A stretch of DNA of 18,777 nucleotides from Pseudomonadota bacterium. Its GTDB lineage: Bacteria; Desulfobacterota; Desulfobaccia; Desulfobaccales; 0-14-0-80-60-11. Every line of letters begins with the position of its first letter. Positions within the stretch are counted from its first letter, which is position 1. Shown piece by piece: positions 1-8,266 of this stretch. The DNA lies in contig JAHIKF010000296.1 of the NCBI GenBank assembly GCA_018897875.1, positions 1 through 18,777 of the forward strand. The letters are read 5' to 3'. The position numbers and the translations under genes are program-made. Below the pieces are notes generated by a model that was given only the letters and a program-made list of their open reading frames with translations, did no database searches and was not told the origin of the DNA.

Positions 1-91
1 AATGACAAAAAATAGTCTTTTGATTGCTGTATTGTATAAGCCAGGTCGGTGGCCGAGGCGGGAAAATTTCTGCCCCGAGCCTGCCGGGGGC

Positions 92-130
92 AAAAAAAAT
101 CCCTCCCGCCGCCCCGAGGCGCAGGAGGGA
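92..130 (-). terminator. Intrinsic terminator after the small exported-protein gene
   Basis: Read on the minus strand, a 7-bp outer stem (TCCCTCC pairing with GGAGGGA) and an inner CGCC/GGCG stem close a short loop. They are followed directly by eight T residues (A run at 92-99 on the plus strand). This is the classic G+C-rich hairpin plus U-tract layout. It sits about 43 nt past the stop codon of the 173-541 gene. No comparable terminator is visible between gspD and that gene, so this may end the whole T2SS transcription unit. Confidence 0.85.
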
Positions 131-172
131 CCCGAATCCCCCAAGGCTCAAGCCTGCCAGCCCCGGGGCCGG

Positions 173-541
173 TTAAGGCTGAAAGACTCCCGGTTCTTCA
201 TACACGGGTTCGCGCCGTCCCAGGGGACGGGCGAAGGTCCAGCCGGCGGGCCGGCCCACCAGCCCCCAAGCCGCCTCAGAGGTGGTCTCGGAATAGAGGG
301 TCAGGGGGGTCTCGACCACAAAGAGGGCAGTACCGACAATGGTGCTGGCCAATCCCAGGGGCCGGCCAATGAGGCCATCGAAGGCCATCACCGCGGAACT
401 GGGAGGATCGGGGTTGGGTTTGAAGCCGAATCCCTTTTCCGCCCCCCGCATGCTGTAGCCGATCTGCCCGGCAGTGCCCACACCTCCCCAGGCGCATACC
501 AGACTTATAACCAGAATTACCAGCAGAACCTTGTTCTTCAT
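173..541 (-). CDS. Small exported or membrane protein of unknown function
   Basis: A 122-residue protein. The N-terminus (residues 4-24, KNK followed by a strongly hydrophobic run ending near GTAG) looks like a signal peptide or membrane anchor. A second hydrophobic stretch lies at about residues 62-82. The motif RPLG occurs twice, at 60-63 and within TFARPLG at 102-108. This pattern resembles small proteins of proteobacteria that databases often label vaguely (for example as multidrug transporter); I know no proven function for them and assign none. The ATG is preceded by AAAGGAG at good spacing, which supports the start. It lies 110 nt downstream of gspD on the same strand and is followed by a strong terminator. 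It may therefore be the last gene of the T2SS transcript, or have its own promoter: a TATGAT hexamer at 627-632 has only a weak -35 partner. Being real is likely; the role is unknown. Confidence 0.75.
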   Translation of the reverse strand: MKNKVLLVILVISLVCAWGGVGTAGQIGYSMRGAEKGFGFKPNPDPPSSAVMAFDGLIGRPLGLASTIVGTALFVVETPLTLYSETTSEAAWGLVGRPAGWTFARPLGRREPVYEEPGVFQP

Positions 542-651
542 GGCGGCGGCTCCTTTTCAGGCGGCGGCGATCCGCATCTCCTTAAAACCAGTGATCCTGT
601 AGCCAGCCAAAGATTTTTTATTAAATATCATATCTTTGCTGAGTCTTCAAC

Positions 652-3141
652 TTAATAAGACTTCGGGGCCGGCTCCCGTGGACCCGCAGAAGGTGCGGGC
701 GTGGACCCCGGCACCTGCCGCTTGGGCAACGTCTCCTCGAGACCGACTTTCTGTTTCATTTCATGGGTCATGTGCGCCCCTTCTTCCAAGTTAGAAATAA
801 TGTGAGGGGTTATCAAGACTATGAGTTCGGTTCGCTGTTTGCTCACCCCTTCGGACCCGAACAGGGGCCCCAGCAGGGGCATTTTACGCAAGCCGGGAAT
901 GCCCGCCGAGGTGTGGGTGACGTCTTCCCGGATGAGCCCGCCCAGAACTACGGTTTGATTATCGGCGGTAATGAGGGACGTATGGGCCTGCCGCACCGTG
1001 AAGGTGGGGGTGCCGCCCACTCCGGTGGTGGTGGTCTTGGCGTCACTCACCTCCTGAGCGATCTCCAGGGTCACCATGCCTCTGGCATTGATCTGGGGCT
1101 TCACGGTCAAAATGATGCCGGTACTGCGGTATTGCACGGTGGAGGTCTGGAACGAGGTGGTCTGGCTGACGAGGGGCATCGACGTCGAGGTAAGAATGGG
1201 CACTTCCTCGCCGATCATGATGCGGGCTTCCTGGTTGTTGGCCGCCATGATGTGGGGCGAGGCCAGGATGTTCACCTTGCCCTCGGCAGCCATAAGATTG
1301 ATGAGCGTCTTCAGTTTATTGGCGGTGTCCAGGGCCACAAAGGTGAGACCCCCGGCAGCGGTAAAGGCCGCCCCGGCCCCGGACAGGATGTCCACCCCGG
1401 GGATGGTGGCGGGGGCGGTGGAGACAGTACCAGAAGAACCGGAAGGACCAGTAATAGTCGTATTCGTTGGTTGTTGGCCCCCTGCCACCAAGGCCCCGGT
1501 GGGGACACCGGAGCTCGTCTGGGTGCCGGTGGAGGTTTGGGCCGCGGCGGGGACGCCGCCGATCAAAAACTCGATGCCGTACTTGAGATCATCGGTAAGG
1601 CGCACTTCGGCGATCAGCACCTCATTTAACACCTGGCGAGGCATGATGTCCAGTTGCGTCAGAACCCGGGAAATAATATTCCATTCGTGGGGCGGCGCTA
1701 CCACCACCAGGAGATTATTCTCTTCATCGGGAATGATCCGCACCCCTTCTTTGGGGCTGACCCCCTGGCCGCCTCCACCCAGACCCGTGGCCCGCTCTTT
1801 TAAGGCAGCTCCGGCGCCGGCGGTATCACCTCCCGGAGTTCCCGAGGCTCCCAGGGTACTCCCGGTCCCGGCCATCCCGCCCATCCCGCCCATCCCCGAC
1901 GCCCCCCCGCCGGCGCCGCCCATCCTGCCCCGTGATTGGCCCGACGACCCGCCCTGGCCCCCGAAGGTCGAGCTTGAGAGGGAGGTGGAGCCGGTGTCGA
2001 GTCTGGATTCCTTGATCTTCGCGGCCGTCGGGGCCCCGCCATAGACCTGGGATAAAATATCGGCCAGATTCTTGGCTTTATAATTCAACACATGGTATAC
2101 ATGGATATTGGCCAACAGATCGGTTTTCGAATCCAGTTGCCTCACCCAGTAGAGGGCGCGCTCGGCTAAAGGCTGGGAATTGGCCAGGATCAAAATGGAG
2201 TTGAGGCGACTTACGGGCATGAAGCTGACCCCGAAGCTCTCCTTGCCTTTTTGGGCCAGATTGCCGTAAGCGGTAAAAATGCTCTCCAACTCATTGATGA
2301 TATCGGTGGGGTCGGTATTGTGCACCTTGACAATGCGCACCAGGGTATTGGCCAGGGCCCGAGTGTCCATCAGGTAAATCAACTGCAACAATTTATCCAG
2401 GTTGTCGGGATTGTCGATCAGGACTACGGAATTATGCGCTGCAACGCCGATATTGCCGGCATGGGACATCAGGGGCTTCAGGACCGCCACCACTTCCTTG
2501 GCCGGGGTCTGCTCCAAAAAGACCACCTGGGCCCGCATGCCCGGAGGGACCGCGCCCCGGCTGTACACCGGCAGGCCCCGGGTGGCCGCTTTATCGGCGG
2601 GCACGATGCTATATATGTCGTTGGCCTTGATTATGGTGGCGTCGTTGATGGTGAGGATCGTCTCCATGATCGAGAGCAGTTCGCTCTTGCTCAACTTCCC
2701 GGTGGCGCGCACATTGACCGTGCCTTTGACCTTGGAGTCGATATTATAATTGAGCCCCATGGTGTCGGCCAGGACCCGGACGGCTTCCACCAGGTCGGCA
2801 TTCTTGAGATTAAGGTCGATGGGATAGACCTTCTCGCCTTTAGGAGGGGTGCGGCGGGTCACCGGCATTTTTTTGAGGCGGGTAGTCAGGCTTTCCAGGT
2901 TCCGTTCCTCCACCCGTTCCTCCGCGGCCGCCTGCTTCGCGACCTTGGCATACGCAGGCGGCGGCTTCGGCGACGGTGCGATGACCCGGACCGGGGTCCG
3001 GATCGGCGCGGGTGGTTGGGGCGGGGCCACCGCCTGGGTGGAGGCGCACCCCGTGACGCCGAGAATGATCGACAACGGCACGAGACTTGAGAGCCATCCT
3101 CCTTTGCGGCGTTTCCCCACGAAATTCAGGCAATTGTGCAT
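652..3141 (-). CDS. gspD: Type II secretion system secretin GspD, with lipobox
   Basis: Forms the gated outer-membrane channel through which folded exoproteins leave the periplasm. The 829-residue protein shows, in order: a basic N-terminus and hydrophobic segment ending in a lipobox (V29-T30-G31-C32); a Pro/Lys-rich spacer; an N0 domain (about 104-187); N1 (about 203-260), N2 (about 266-340) and N3 (begins about 346) ring domains; and the secretin barrel (about 500-785), whose late part carries TVVLGGLIRED and PLLGPLFG, typical of the family. N3 is interrupted at about 381-462 by a Gly/Ser/Met-rich low-complexity insert, and the barrel has a Ser/Thr/Gly-rich loop at about 534-580. The C-terminus is Pro-rich and has no obvious S-domain for a pilotin. 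The ATG follows AGGGGA by 6 nt and is 19 nt after gspC. The lipobox suggests a self-targeting liposecretin like HxcQ, which is an inference. Family assignment is very secure. Confidence 0.97.
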   Translation of the reverse strand: MHNCLNFVGKRRKGGWLSSLVPLSIILGVTGCASTQAVAPPQPPAPIRTPVRVIAPSPKPPPAYAKVAKQAAAEERVEERNLESLTTRLKKMPVTRRTPPKGEKVYPIDLNLKNADLVEAVRVLADTMGLNYNIDSKVKGTVNVRATGKLSKSELLSIMETILTINDATIIKANDIYSIVPADKAATRGLPVYSRGAVPPGMRAQVVFLEQTPAKEVVAVLKPLMSHAGNIGVAAHNSVVLIDNPDNLDKLLQLIYLMDTRALANTLVRIVKVHNTDPTDIINELESIFTAYGNLAQKGKESFGVSFMPVSRLNSILILANSQPLAERALYWVRQLDSKTDLLANIHVYHVLNYKAKNLADILSQVYGGAPTAAKIKESRLDTGSTSLSSSTFGGQGGSSGQSRGRMGGAGGGASGMGGMGGMAGTGSTLGASGTPGGDTAGAGAALKERATGLGGGGQGVSPKEGVRIIPDEENNLLVVVAPPHEWNIISRVLTQLDIMPRQVLNEVLIAEVRLTDDLKYGIEFLIGGVPAAAQTSTGTQTSSGVPTGALVAGGQQPTNTTITGPSGSSGTVSTAPATIPGVDILSGAGAAFTAAGGLTFVALDTANKLKTLINLMAAEGKVNILASPHIMAANNQEARIMIGEEVPILTSTSMPLVSQTTSFQTSTVQYRSTGIILTVKPQINARGMVTLEIAQEVSDAKTTTTGVGGTPTFTVRQAHTSLITADNQTVVLGGLIREDVTHTSAGIPGLRKMPLLGPLFGSEGVSKQRTELIVLITPHIISNLEEGAHMTHEMKQKVGLEETLPKRQVPGSTPAPSAGPREPAPKSY

Positions 3142-3160
3142 TATGTATCCCCTGGAATTC

Positions 3161-3637
3161 CTATTCCGGAAACTTTAAGGTTTTTCGGCCATCTTTATTA
3201 TGAAAAGTCACTGAATCATTGGCTATTTCAAGCACTGTAAACCCATTCCATTCCTCTCCCAGATAGACGGCCTCGATTTCCGGCTTGCCTTTGCCGCTCC
3301 CCGGAAGTTTGCCCCCGATGATGGCCGCCTTGGTCTCCCCGATGATCATGGTTCCTAAGAGCTGGCGGCCTTCCAAGCTGTCCTGAACTTTGGCAACACC
3401 GACGGTGGGATCGCTCCGGGCCTGGCTGAACAGGTTCTTGGCCGCGACGGTCTTGAAAGCCGACAGGGGTTGCTGGTCCCTGAGAATGGGCGCCGTGGGC
3501 ATCTCAGGCCCCTTGGCGGCGGGGCCCTGGAACGGCATGTCCCCCCCCCACCATATCTGGATGATCGCCACCAGCAAGAAGGCAACGCCTGCCAGAAGCA
3601 AGAGATTTACCGGCTTGAGCTCACGCCGCCAACTCAA
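3161..3637 (-). CDS. gspC: Type II secretion system inner-membrane protein GspC, short form
   Basis: Links the inner-membrane platform to the secretin. The 158-residue product has a short cytoplasmic N-terminus, one transmembrane helix (about 11-30) and a periplasmic homology-region domain (about 60-158) starting with KNLFSQARSDP and running through GTMIIGETKAAIIGG. There is no C-terminal PDZ domain and no coiled coil, so it is shorter than enterobacterial GspC. The start is TTG: it overlaps the gspM stop codon (TTGA), it has AAGGGG about 6 nt upstream, and the first ATG (codon 34) lies beyond the membrane helix. The TTG start and overlap imply translation coupled to gspM. It lies directly before gspD, its interaction partner. 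A PilP-like protein is the main alternative, but the HR-type pattern and T2SS context favour GspC. Confidence 0.85.
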   Translation of the reverse strand: MSWRRELKPVNLLLLAGVAFLLVAIIQIWWGGDMPFQGPAAKGPEMPTAPILRDQQPLSAFKTVAAKNLFSQARSDPTVGVAKVQDSLEGRQLLGTMIIGETKAAIIGGKLPGSGKGKPEIEAVYLGEEWNGFTVLEIANDSVTFHNKDGRKTLKFPE

Positions 3638-4269
3638 CTGGGCACCCCTTTTTTGATGACTCCGGAGATCACCATGCTGATCTGCAAAGGGATGTCTTTA
3701 TTCTCCCCCCTGACCATGCGTGGTGCATTGATATCCAGATCGGGAATAAACAGGAGCTTTTTATGGTGCTCCAGATGATACAGCAGGGTAACGAGCTGGT
3801 TTATGGTGGCGGTCAATTCTACCTGGACCGGCACCTCCAGATAAAGTCCCGCTTCCCGGGGCGGGAGGACCTTGGCGCTGGTCATCTGGACCCCCTGCTC
3901 CTTGGCCAGATTTTTCAGAATCTCCTGGAGTTCAGCGGAAGCCACCGCCGGGTTGGACCCGGAAAGAAACTGGCCTTCCGTCCGGGTCAGAGCGGCCTTC
4001 ATGGCCTTGTTGGCATCGATCACCCGATTCTTGCTTTTCAAGAGGCTGTGATATTTGCTCAAAAGCTTGCTCCGGCTAACCAGTTCCTGGTTCCATGAAT
4101 CCTCCAGGCTCAGGAGGGGATTCACCACCGCCAGGTAAAAAAGAATCAGCAGCAAGCCTCCGCCCAGAAGCCAGACCAGACGACGATGCGGCGGTGAGAG
4201 CCGTTCAAGGGCGCGGTTCCAGGCCTTAAAATTCTGCTTTAATTTTGAAATGCTCGAGTTTATTGGCAT
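3634..4269 (-). CDS. gspM: Type II secretion system protein GspM (PilO-like)
   Basis: An inner-membrane assembly-platform component that partners GspL. From the chosen ATG it has 211 residues: a short basic cytoplasmic segment, one transmembrane helix (about 30-50), a coiled-coil-like stretch (about 55-100), and a periplasmic ferredoxin-like domain (about 108-205) of the GspMb/PilO type (LQEILKNLAKEQGV, later VPVQVELTATINQLVTLLYHLE). The reading frame is open 27 codons further upstream, but MPINSS gives a normal short N-terminus. Even so, this start lies inside the end of gspL, giving a 44-nt overlap. No strong ribosome binding site is visible, so coupling to gspL is likely. The stop overlaps the gspC start by 4 nt. 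Subfamily naming (GspM versus PilO) is a matter of convention. Confidence 0.85.
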   Translation of the reverse strand: MPINSSISKLKQNFKAWNRALERLSPPHRRLVWLLGGGLLLILFYLAVVNPLLSLEDSWNQELVSRSKLLSKYHSLLKSKNRVIDANKAMKAALTRTEGQFLSGSNPAVASAELQEILKNLAKEQGVQMTSAKVLPPREAGLYLEVPVQVELTATINQLVTLLYHLEHHKKLLFIPDLDINAPRMVRGENKDIPLQISMVISGVIKKGVPS

Positions 4270-5653
4270 CGGTAACAATGGGTGACGCGAATTCAGTTTT
4301 TTTAAGCAACCCTGACTTATCCAGCAGGGGAATAAGGTCTGAGGCGGCACTCGACATGCCGCTGAGGTTCACATACTGTTTGCTGAGCCGCAGATTGAAC
4401 AGCCAGGTATTACTTGGAATGAGCTGGGTCAATTCTTTGAGAATCCCCAGCTTATCCGGGGATTGGGCGATCTTATGCAAGCTCTCCATCTGCTGGGCCA
4501 GGGCCCGGCTCTCCTTCAGGAGGCCCTCTACCTCCTTGGCTTCCTGGCTCAACCCGGCTATCTGCCGGTTGACCCGGAAGAGTTCGACACGGGTGTGGAT
4601 AAAAGCGCTGGCCCCCCAGAGGCAGCTAAGGCCCAGAAAGACCAGGAGCAGCATGGTGGTGAAAGAAAATCGTCCCAGCCGGATAGCCGCCCTCGCCGCC
4701 GGGGGCAGGAGATTGACCCCCAGGGCCGCGGGTCCGAAGCAGGAAAGGCCGGCGCCCACCGCCGGCAAGACCTCGCCCAGGTTCATCTCCGGCTGGAGAC
4801 CCGGGATGGGCAGGTGACTGGGATAGATCACCTCCAGTTCATGCTTCTTGAGGGGCCCGACCTTGAAATCAGCCCCGCCGCGGCCATAGATACCCAACGC
4901 CTGGGGTTGCGGCCGCGCTGCCGCCAGGCCATCGACCTGGGCCAGGATAGCCCGGGACAAGTCCTGGCCCTGGAGGTTACGGGCCTGGGCGAAGGCTTTC
5001 ACCTTGGCCCCCTGAATGTGGGTCAGCTCAAAGGAGTTGTCCAAAAGGAGCAGCAGCAGCCAGGAAGGCGGCAGGGGCCTGGCTGACAGGGCAAAGACCT
5101 TGGCGGCCGCCACCGGCGCCAACTCAACCGCGACGGGTCTCAGCGTGGCCTCCGTGAGCAGACGCAGGCACATCTCGACCTGATCCCGGGGCACGGCCAT
5201 CAACATGAGGCGGATTTCGGTTTCCGTTTCGGCCAGCACCTGAAAACCATACAATAGGTTGTCGGCAGGCAAGGGCAGAAACCGGTCCAGTTCATAAGCC
5301 ACCACCTGGGCCAGATTTTCCGCCGCGGCCCGGGGCAGGGAGGCCTGGCGGAAGAAGGCCAGGTGAGGGGAGACCGCCAGGCTTACGGGGCATGACTCCA
5401 GACCCCAGGCCGACACGGTTTCTGGCAGGACGAGGCCCAACTCTTCCATCTTCCCGGGTTCAAAAGGATAGGTGGACCAACGTCCCACCTGGATTCCCGA
5501 CAGGTTCTTGCGGACCTGGACCAGCGTCAGCCCCTCTCCTCCCAGATAGGCGCCCAGGCCGTCCATGCCGGTCAGCGTCGAGGCCCTCAGGGCATCCCAC
5601 CACTGGCTCACGTTAGGCCTCATATCCCACTTCCATTTTAGATTGAGGTTCAT
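4226..5653 (-). CDS. gspL: Type II secretion system protein GspL (PilM-PilN fusion type)
   Basis: Couples the GspE ATPase in the cytoplasm to the periplasmic part of the platform. The 475-residue protein has a cytoplasmic actin-like (PilM/GspL) region at about 30-310, including the SLPRAAAENLAQVVAYELDRFLPLP segment at 105-129. A VNLLPP motif at 313-318 is typical of the start of PilN domains. One transmembrane helix (about 330-350) follows, then a coiled coil (about 355-396) and a PilN-like ferredoxin fold (to 475, with LIPSNTWLFNLRL). The two functions that are separate PilM and PilN in type IV pili are in one chain here, as in GspL. The ATG overlaps the gspK stop (ATGA). Its 3' end overlaps gspM by 44 nt. 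Confidence 0.9.
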   Translation of the reverse strand: MNLNLKWKWDMRPNVSQWWDALRASTLTGMDGLGAYLGGEGLTLVQVRKNLSGIQVGRWSTYPFEPGKMEELGLVLPETVSAWGLESCPVSLAVSPHLAFFRQASLPRAAAENLAQVVAYELDRFLPLPADNLLYGFQVLAETETEIRLMLMAVPRDQVEMCLRLLTEATLRPVAVELAPVAAAKVFALSARPLPPSWLLLLLLDNSFELTHIQGAKVKAFAQARNLQGQDLSRAILAQVDGLAAARPQPQALGIYGRGGADFKVGPLKKHELEVIYPSHLPIPGLQPEMNLGEVLPAVGAGLSCFGPAALGVNLLPPAARAAIRLGRFSFTTMLLLVFLGLSCLWGASAFIHTRVELFRVNRQIAGLSQEAKEVEGLLKESRALAQQMESLHKIAQSPDKLGILKELTQLIPSNTWLFNLRLSKQYVNLSGMSSAASDLIPLLDKSGLLKKTEFASPIVTDANKLEHFKIKAEF

Positions 5654-6633
5654 CCCGGAAACCCGCTATACCATGAGATAATCATCCAGGGAACCCGCTG
5701 GTTTGTGTTTAGGCGCACGGTGGCCCGGATCGTTTGACGGCTGCTATTTTTCTTTACCATACCTGTGGAGGTAATCGTAAAAAAAGGGGAGGACCGGAAA
5801 GACATTTGTGCGCCCTGGCCCAACGCCAGATTCGCACTTGCCTGGGTAATCTCTTGAAAATTTCGCACCGGCATCGCCTGCCGGGTAGCTATGATATTCA
5901 AGGCGGTATCCCGGGCAAATCCCATGGCCAGCAACACCTCCAAAGGGGCCGTATTGAGGTTGATCCCGCCTCCGGTAGAGTGAACTGTCAACCACCGGCT
6001 CAGTTGGGGAATCAAGGGGCTGGCCTCGAAACCGCGCACCCAGGCGAGTTCTTCCACCGTCTCGAACTTGCCGTTCTTGGCGGCATAAGGAGGATCCAGG
6101 CTCAGGTAGTAAGCGCTTTTGGCCCCGTAAAGACGCGGGTAGCTCCCCCGTATGCGCCAGTCCTGAATGGAATCAACCATGATGCGGACTTGGGGTTCCG
6201 GAAGGCCCAACACGGTAAAAAAGTTGTGCAACAGCGGCTCAGAGGCCTGGTTGAGGCTGATCTTGCCGCCTTCGTCGCCGATCCTGACCTCCGCGGTGCC
6301 ATCCGGCAGTTCCAGCACATGGGGCTGCTGGTCTCCCTGCCAGAGGGCGCCGGAGTCCCCCTGGGCCTGGGGGGCAACGGCGTTCAGCCCACTCATCTCC
6401 GCGGTCTTGGCGGTCACCAGTTTCCCCAGGGCATAATAAATCCCTGCCTCGGCCAGCCGTTGGCACTTATGGGCTTGCCCGAAGTTGCTGGCCAGCTTGA
6501 GTTCGGTACGCCATTCCTGGGCCCAGCTCAAAACCAGAACGCTGATCAGCGTCAGGATCAGGATGACCAGAAGGAGCACCGAGCCTTCCTCTCTGGCGGT
6601 CACGGCCTTGGAATTAGAAAGATCTGGCGTCAT
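5650..6633 (-). CDS. gspK: Type II secretion system tip pseudopilin GspK
   Basis: A large minor pseudopilin that caps the pseudopilus with GspI and GspJ. From the ATG at 6633 it has 327 residues: a short leader ending REEG17, then a hydrophobic helix (SVLLLVILILTLISVLVLSW) and a large periplasmic region with the T2SSK helical domains (about 125-215). Conserved segments include ISLNQASEPLLHNFF (125-139) and INLNTAPLEVLLAMGF (224-239). The residue at mature position 5 is Leu, not Glu, as usual for GspK. The frame stays open upstream to 6774, but the extra 47 codons lie inside gspJ and do not resemble a leader, so the later start is preferred; it overlaps gspJ by 20 nt. Confidence 0.9.
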   Translation of the reverse strand: MTPDLSNSKAVTAREEGSVLLLVILILTLISVLVLSWAQEWRTELKLASNFGQAHKCQRLAEAGIYYALGKLVTAKTAEMSGLNAVAPQAQGDSGALWQGDQQPHVLELPDGTAEVRIGDEGGKISLNQASEPLLHNFFTVLGLPEPQVRIMVDSIQDWRIRGSYPRLYGAKSAYYLSLDPPYAAKNGKFETVEELAWVRGFEASPLIPQLSRWLTVHSTGGGINLNTAPLEVLLAMGFARDTALNIIATRQAMPVRNFQEITQASANLALGQGAQMSFRSSPFFTITSTGMVKKNSSRQTIRATVRLNTNQRVPWMIISWYSGFPG

Positions 6634-7237
6634 CCCTAAAATCCGATACAGGCAGGTGGATAAACCAGACCAGGGGGGCTCGCCCTTTCTGGGTAAGATA
6701 GACCCTGATCCAGTGGGGTAAACCCCTGGCCTTGACGGCATCCCAGGTCTCATATTCCTCATCGCCCTGGCCATAAGTAAAACGGAGGAAGGTCAGATTC
6801 CCCATGATTATCTGCCTGACTTCCACTCCTTCCGGGTCCCGGAACCAGTTGACGTTCTTGGTTTGTTCCACGGCCAGCACCAGTTGGTTCGATTCATCCG
6901 TGCCCGCCAACACCCGCCAGTGATAAATACCGCCCATATTGTGAGCTTCCAGGGGCACCGGGGTGAAAAACCGCATTTCCGTGGCATTGCCGATAAAATA
7001 GCGGCGCTGGTCAAGAGAACCGCTGACGGCAGAACTCAGGGAGCGCGCCAGGATGGTCTGGGCCACCCGGAGTTCCTGGACCTGTTCGGCGGCCGCCTGC
7101 CCGTGCCGCATAGCCTTGAGGCTGAGACTGAGGGCACTGTAGGCGACCAATGACAGCAGGGCGGTAAGCCCCAGAGCGATCATCAGCTCCAGCAAGGTAA
7201 AACCGGCACTCTCCCCAGATTTTCCCGTCTGAGCCAT
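6614..7237 (-). CDS. gspJ: Type II secretion system minor pseudopilin GspJ
   Basis: Part of the tip complex with GspI and GspK. The 207-residue prepilin has a short leader cut after G12, giving mature FTLLELMIALGL with the conserved Glu at +5 (E17), a hydrophobic N-terminal helix (about 13-35), and a large beta-rich C-terminal domain, which matches GspJ length better than GspH or GspI. The position between gspI and gspK fits the standard order. The ATG is 3 nt after the gspI stop; no strong Shine-Dalgarno is visible beyond AAGGCA in the gspI tail, so translational coupling is probable. The leader needs a prepilin peptidase (GspO/PilD), which is not encoded in this window. Confidence 0.9.
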   Translation of the reverse strand: MAQTGKSGESAGFTLLELMIALGLTALLSLVAYSALSLSLKAMRHGQAAAEQVQELRVAQTILARSLSSAVSGSLDQRRYFIGNATEMRFFTPVPLEAHNMGGIYHWRVLAGTDESNQLVLAVEQTKNVNWFRDPEGVEVRQIIMGNLTFLRFTYGQGDEEYETWDAVKARGLPHWIRVYLTQKGRAPLVWFIHLPVSDFRDDARSF

Positions 7238-7240
7238 ATA

Positions 7241-7690
7241 TCACATTGCCTTCTGAGCCACGGTCCTGATGGTCTGGAGTTCCAGGGTCTTGTGCCGGCC
7301 CCACTCCTGCCAGGTCAACGTCACCTGGATCAGGGAGCACAGGATCCGCTTGTCGGCGAAAGGGTCGGCTAACTCGTACTGGGGCGTGACCCGCACCACA
7401 TAATCATACCGGCCGTCCCGCCCCTGGGAGGTTCCCCTCGCCAGGGTGTTGATCTCACAGTTTTCCTGCAAGATCTTTTCGGCTACCAGCACTGCCTGGG
7501 TGTGGCCCCAGGAAGCTTCCTGGGCCCGCAAGGCCGAGGTCAAAACCTGGAGGAGAACCACCAACACCATACCCATTATAGCGGTGGCCACCAGAACTTC
7601 CAGGAGACTGAAACCCTCAGATCCGGGCGGCCGGGGAGCCGGAGGCGCCGGAGTCTGAAGCGGGCTTAGCGTGAATATCGTTTGTGTCAT
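7241..7690 (-). CDS. gspI: Type II secretion system minor pseudopilin GspI
   Basis: A minor pseudopilin that nucleates the tip complex. The 149-residue precursor has an unusually long, Pro-rich leader of 26 residues (Pro/Ala-rich at 9-22) ending GSEG, then mature FSLLEVLVATAIMGMVLVVLL with Glu at +5. The C-terminal domain is short, with Trp-rich ITV-like strands (VTLTWQEW near 122-129). No later start codon would keep the prepilin motif, so the long leader appears real. The ATG comes 3 nt after the gspH stop. Confidence 0.88.
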   Translation of the reverse strand: MTQTIFTLSPLQTPAPPAPRPPGSEGFSLLEVLVATAIMGMVLVVLLQVLTSALRAQEASWGHTQAVLVAEKILQENCEINTLARGTSQGRDGRYDYVVRVTPQYELADPFADKRILCSLIQVTLTWQEWGRHKTLELQTIRTVAQKAM

Positions 7691-7693
7691 GGC

Positions 7694-8200
7694 CTAGTTG
7701 ACGTTGCTCCTCAAGGAGACCTTGCCGGTTATGGGTTCCACTTCCAGGAGATACCGGCGTCCGGTGGGCTCCACCAGCGCCAGCTTACCGCCGCTGGTGC
7801 TGCCGTCTCCGTAGAAAGCGATATATCCCTGGCTCTTCTCCGGATTTTGCCATACCAGTCGGGCGTCGGTGAGGCTCACTCCCTTTAAGGCGCCTTCCCG
7901 GGTTGAGCCTTCCAGCCGATAGCGGCCGGTCTTGAGGTTGAGAAACAGCCGCACCTTAAATCCCCTGGTGACCGCCTCGCTCCTGGCGGTTCTGAGGGTG
8001 GTGGCAAACTCCCGTAAGGTGGCGCGGTTCGATTCCCGCTCCCAACTGTGGAGCAGGCCGGGCAGTACCAGACCCAGGAGGAGACCCATCAGGCCCAGTA
8101 CCGCCATAAGCTCCAGCAGGGTAAACCCGGCCTGGGCCCGGTGGGCGTCCACGCTGGCTCCCGGTCTCAGGGAGCTGAAAAAAATCTTCGCCAGTTTCAT
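7694..8200 (-). CDS. gspH: Type II secretion system minor pseudopilin GspH
   Basis: A minor pseudopilin linking the tip to the GspG shaft. It has 168 residues, with a 25-residue leader ending AQAG and then mature FTLLELMAVLGLMGLLLGLVLPGLL with Glu at +5 (E30). The C-terminal domain carries the GspH/FimT-like segment RTARSEAVTRGFKVRLFLN at about 90-108. The ATG has no clear Shine-Dalgarno (CCCGG just upstream), and the gap to gspG is 66 nt, the widest inside the T2SS operon. A different upstream or downstream start cannot be excluded. Confidence 0.88.
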   Translation of the reverse strand: MKLAKIFFSSLRPGASVDAHRAQAGFTLLELMAVLGLMGLLLGLVLPGLLHSWERESNRATLREFATTLRTARSEAVTRGFKVRLFLNLKTGRYRLEGSTREGALKGVSLTDARLVWQNPEKSQGYIAFYGDGSTSGGKLALVEPTGRRYLLEVEPITGKVSLRSNVN

Positions 8201-8266
8201 CCGGGGTTCACCATTGCCAGCTGCACCGCAGCCCCTGAAATCGGGGGAACAAGCCCATGTAAACCC

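Noticed and set aside
2..655. 217-codon plus-strand frame at the window start
   Set aside because: It runs through the terminator and antisense to the small exported-protein gene, with a Pro/Gly/Arg-rich translation. No independent support.
763..2044. Long plus-strand open frames across gspD (763-1629 and 1076-2044)
   Set aside because: They lie wholly inside a confidently identified gene on the other strand, have no recognisable domain and are full of the Gly/Pro/Ala runs expected from G+C-rich antisense frames.
6634..6774. Upstream extension of GspK to a start at 6774
   Set aside because: The extra 47 residues lie inside gspJ, lack leader character and would move the prepilin cleavage site far from the N-terminus.
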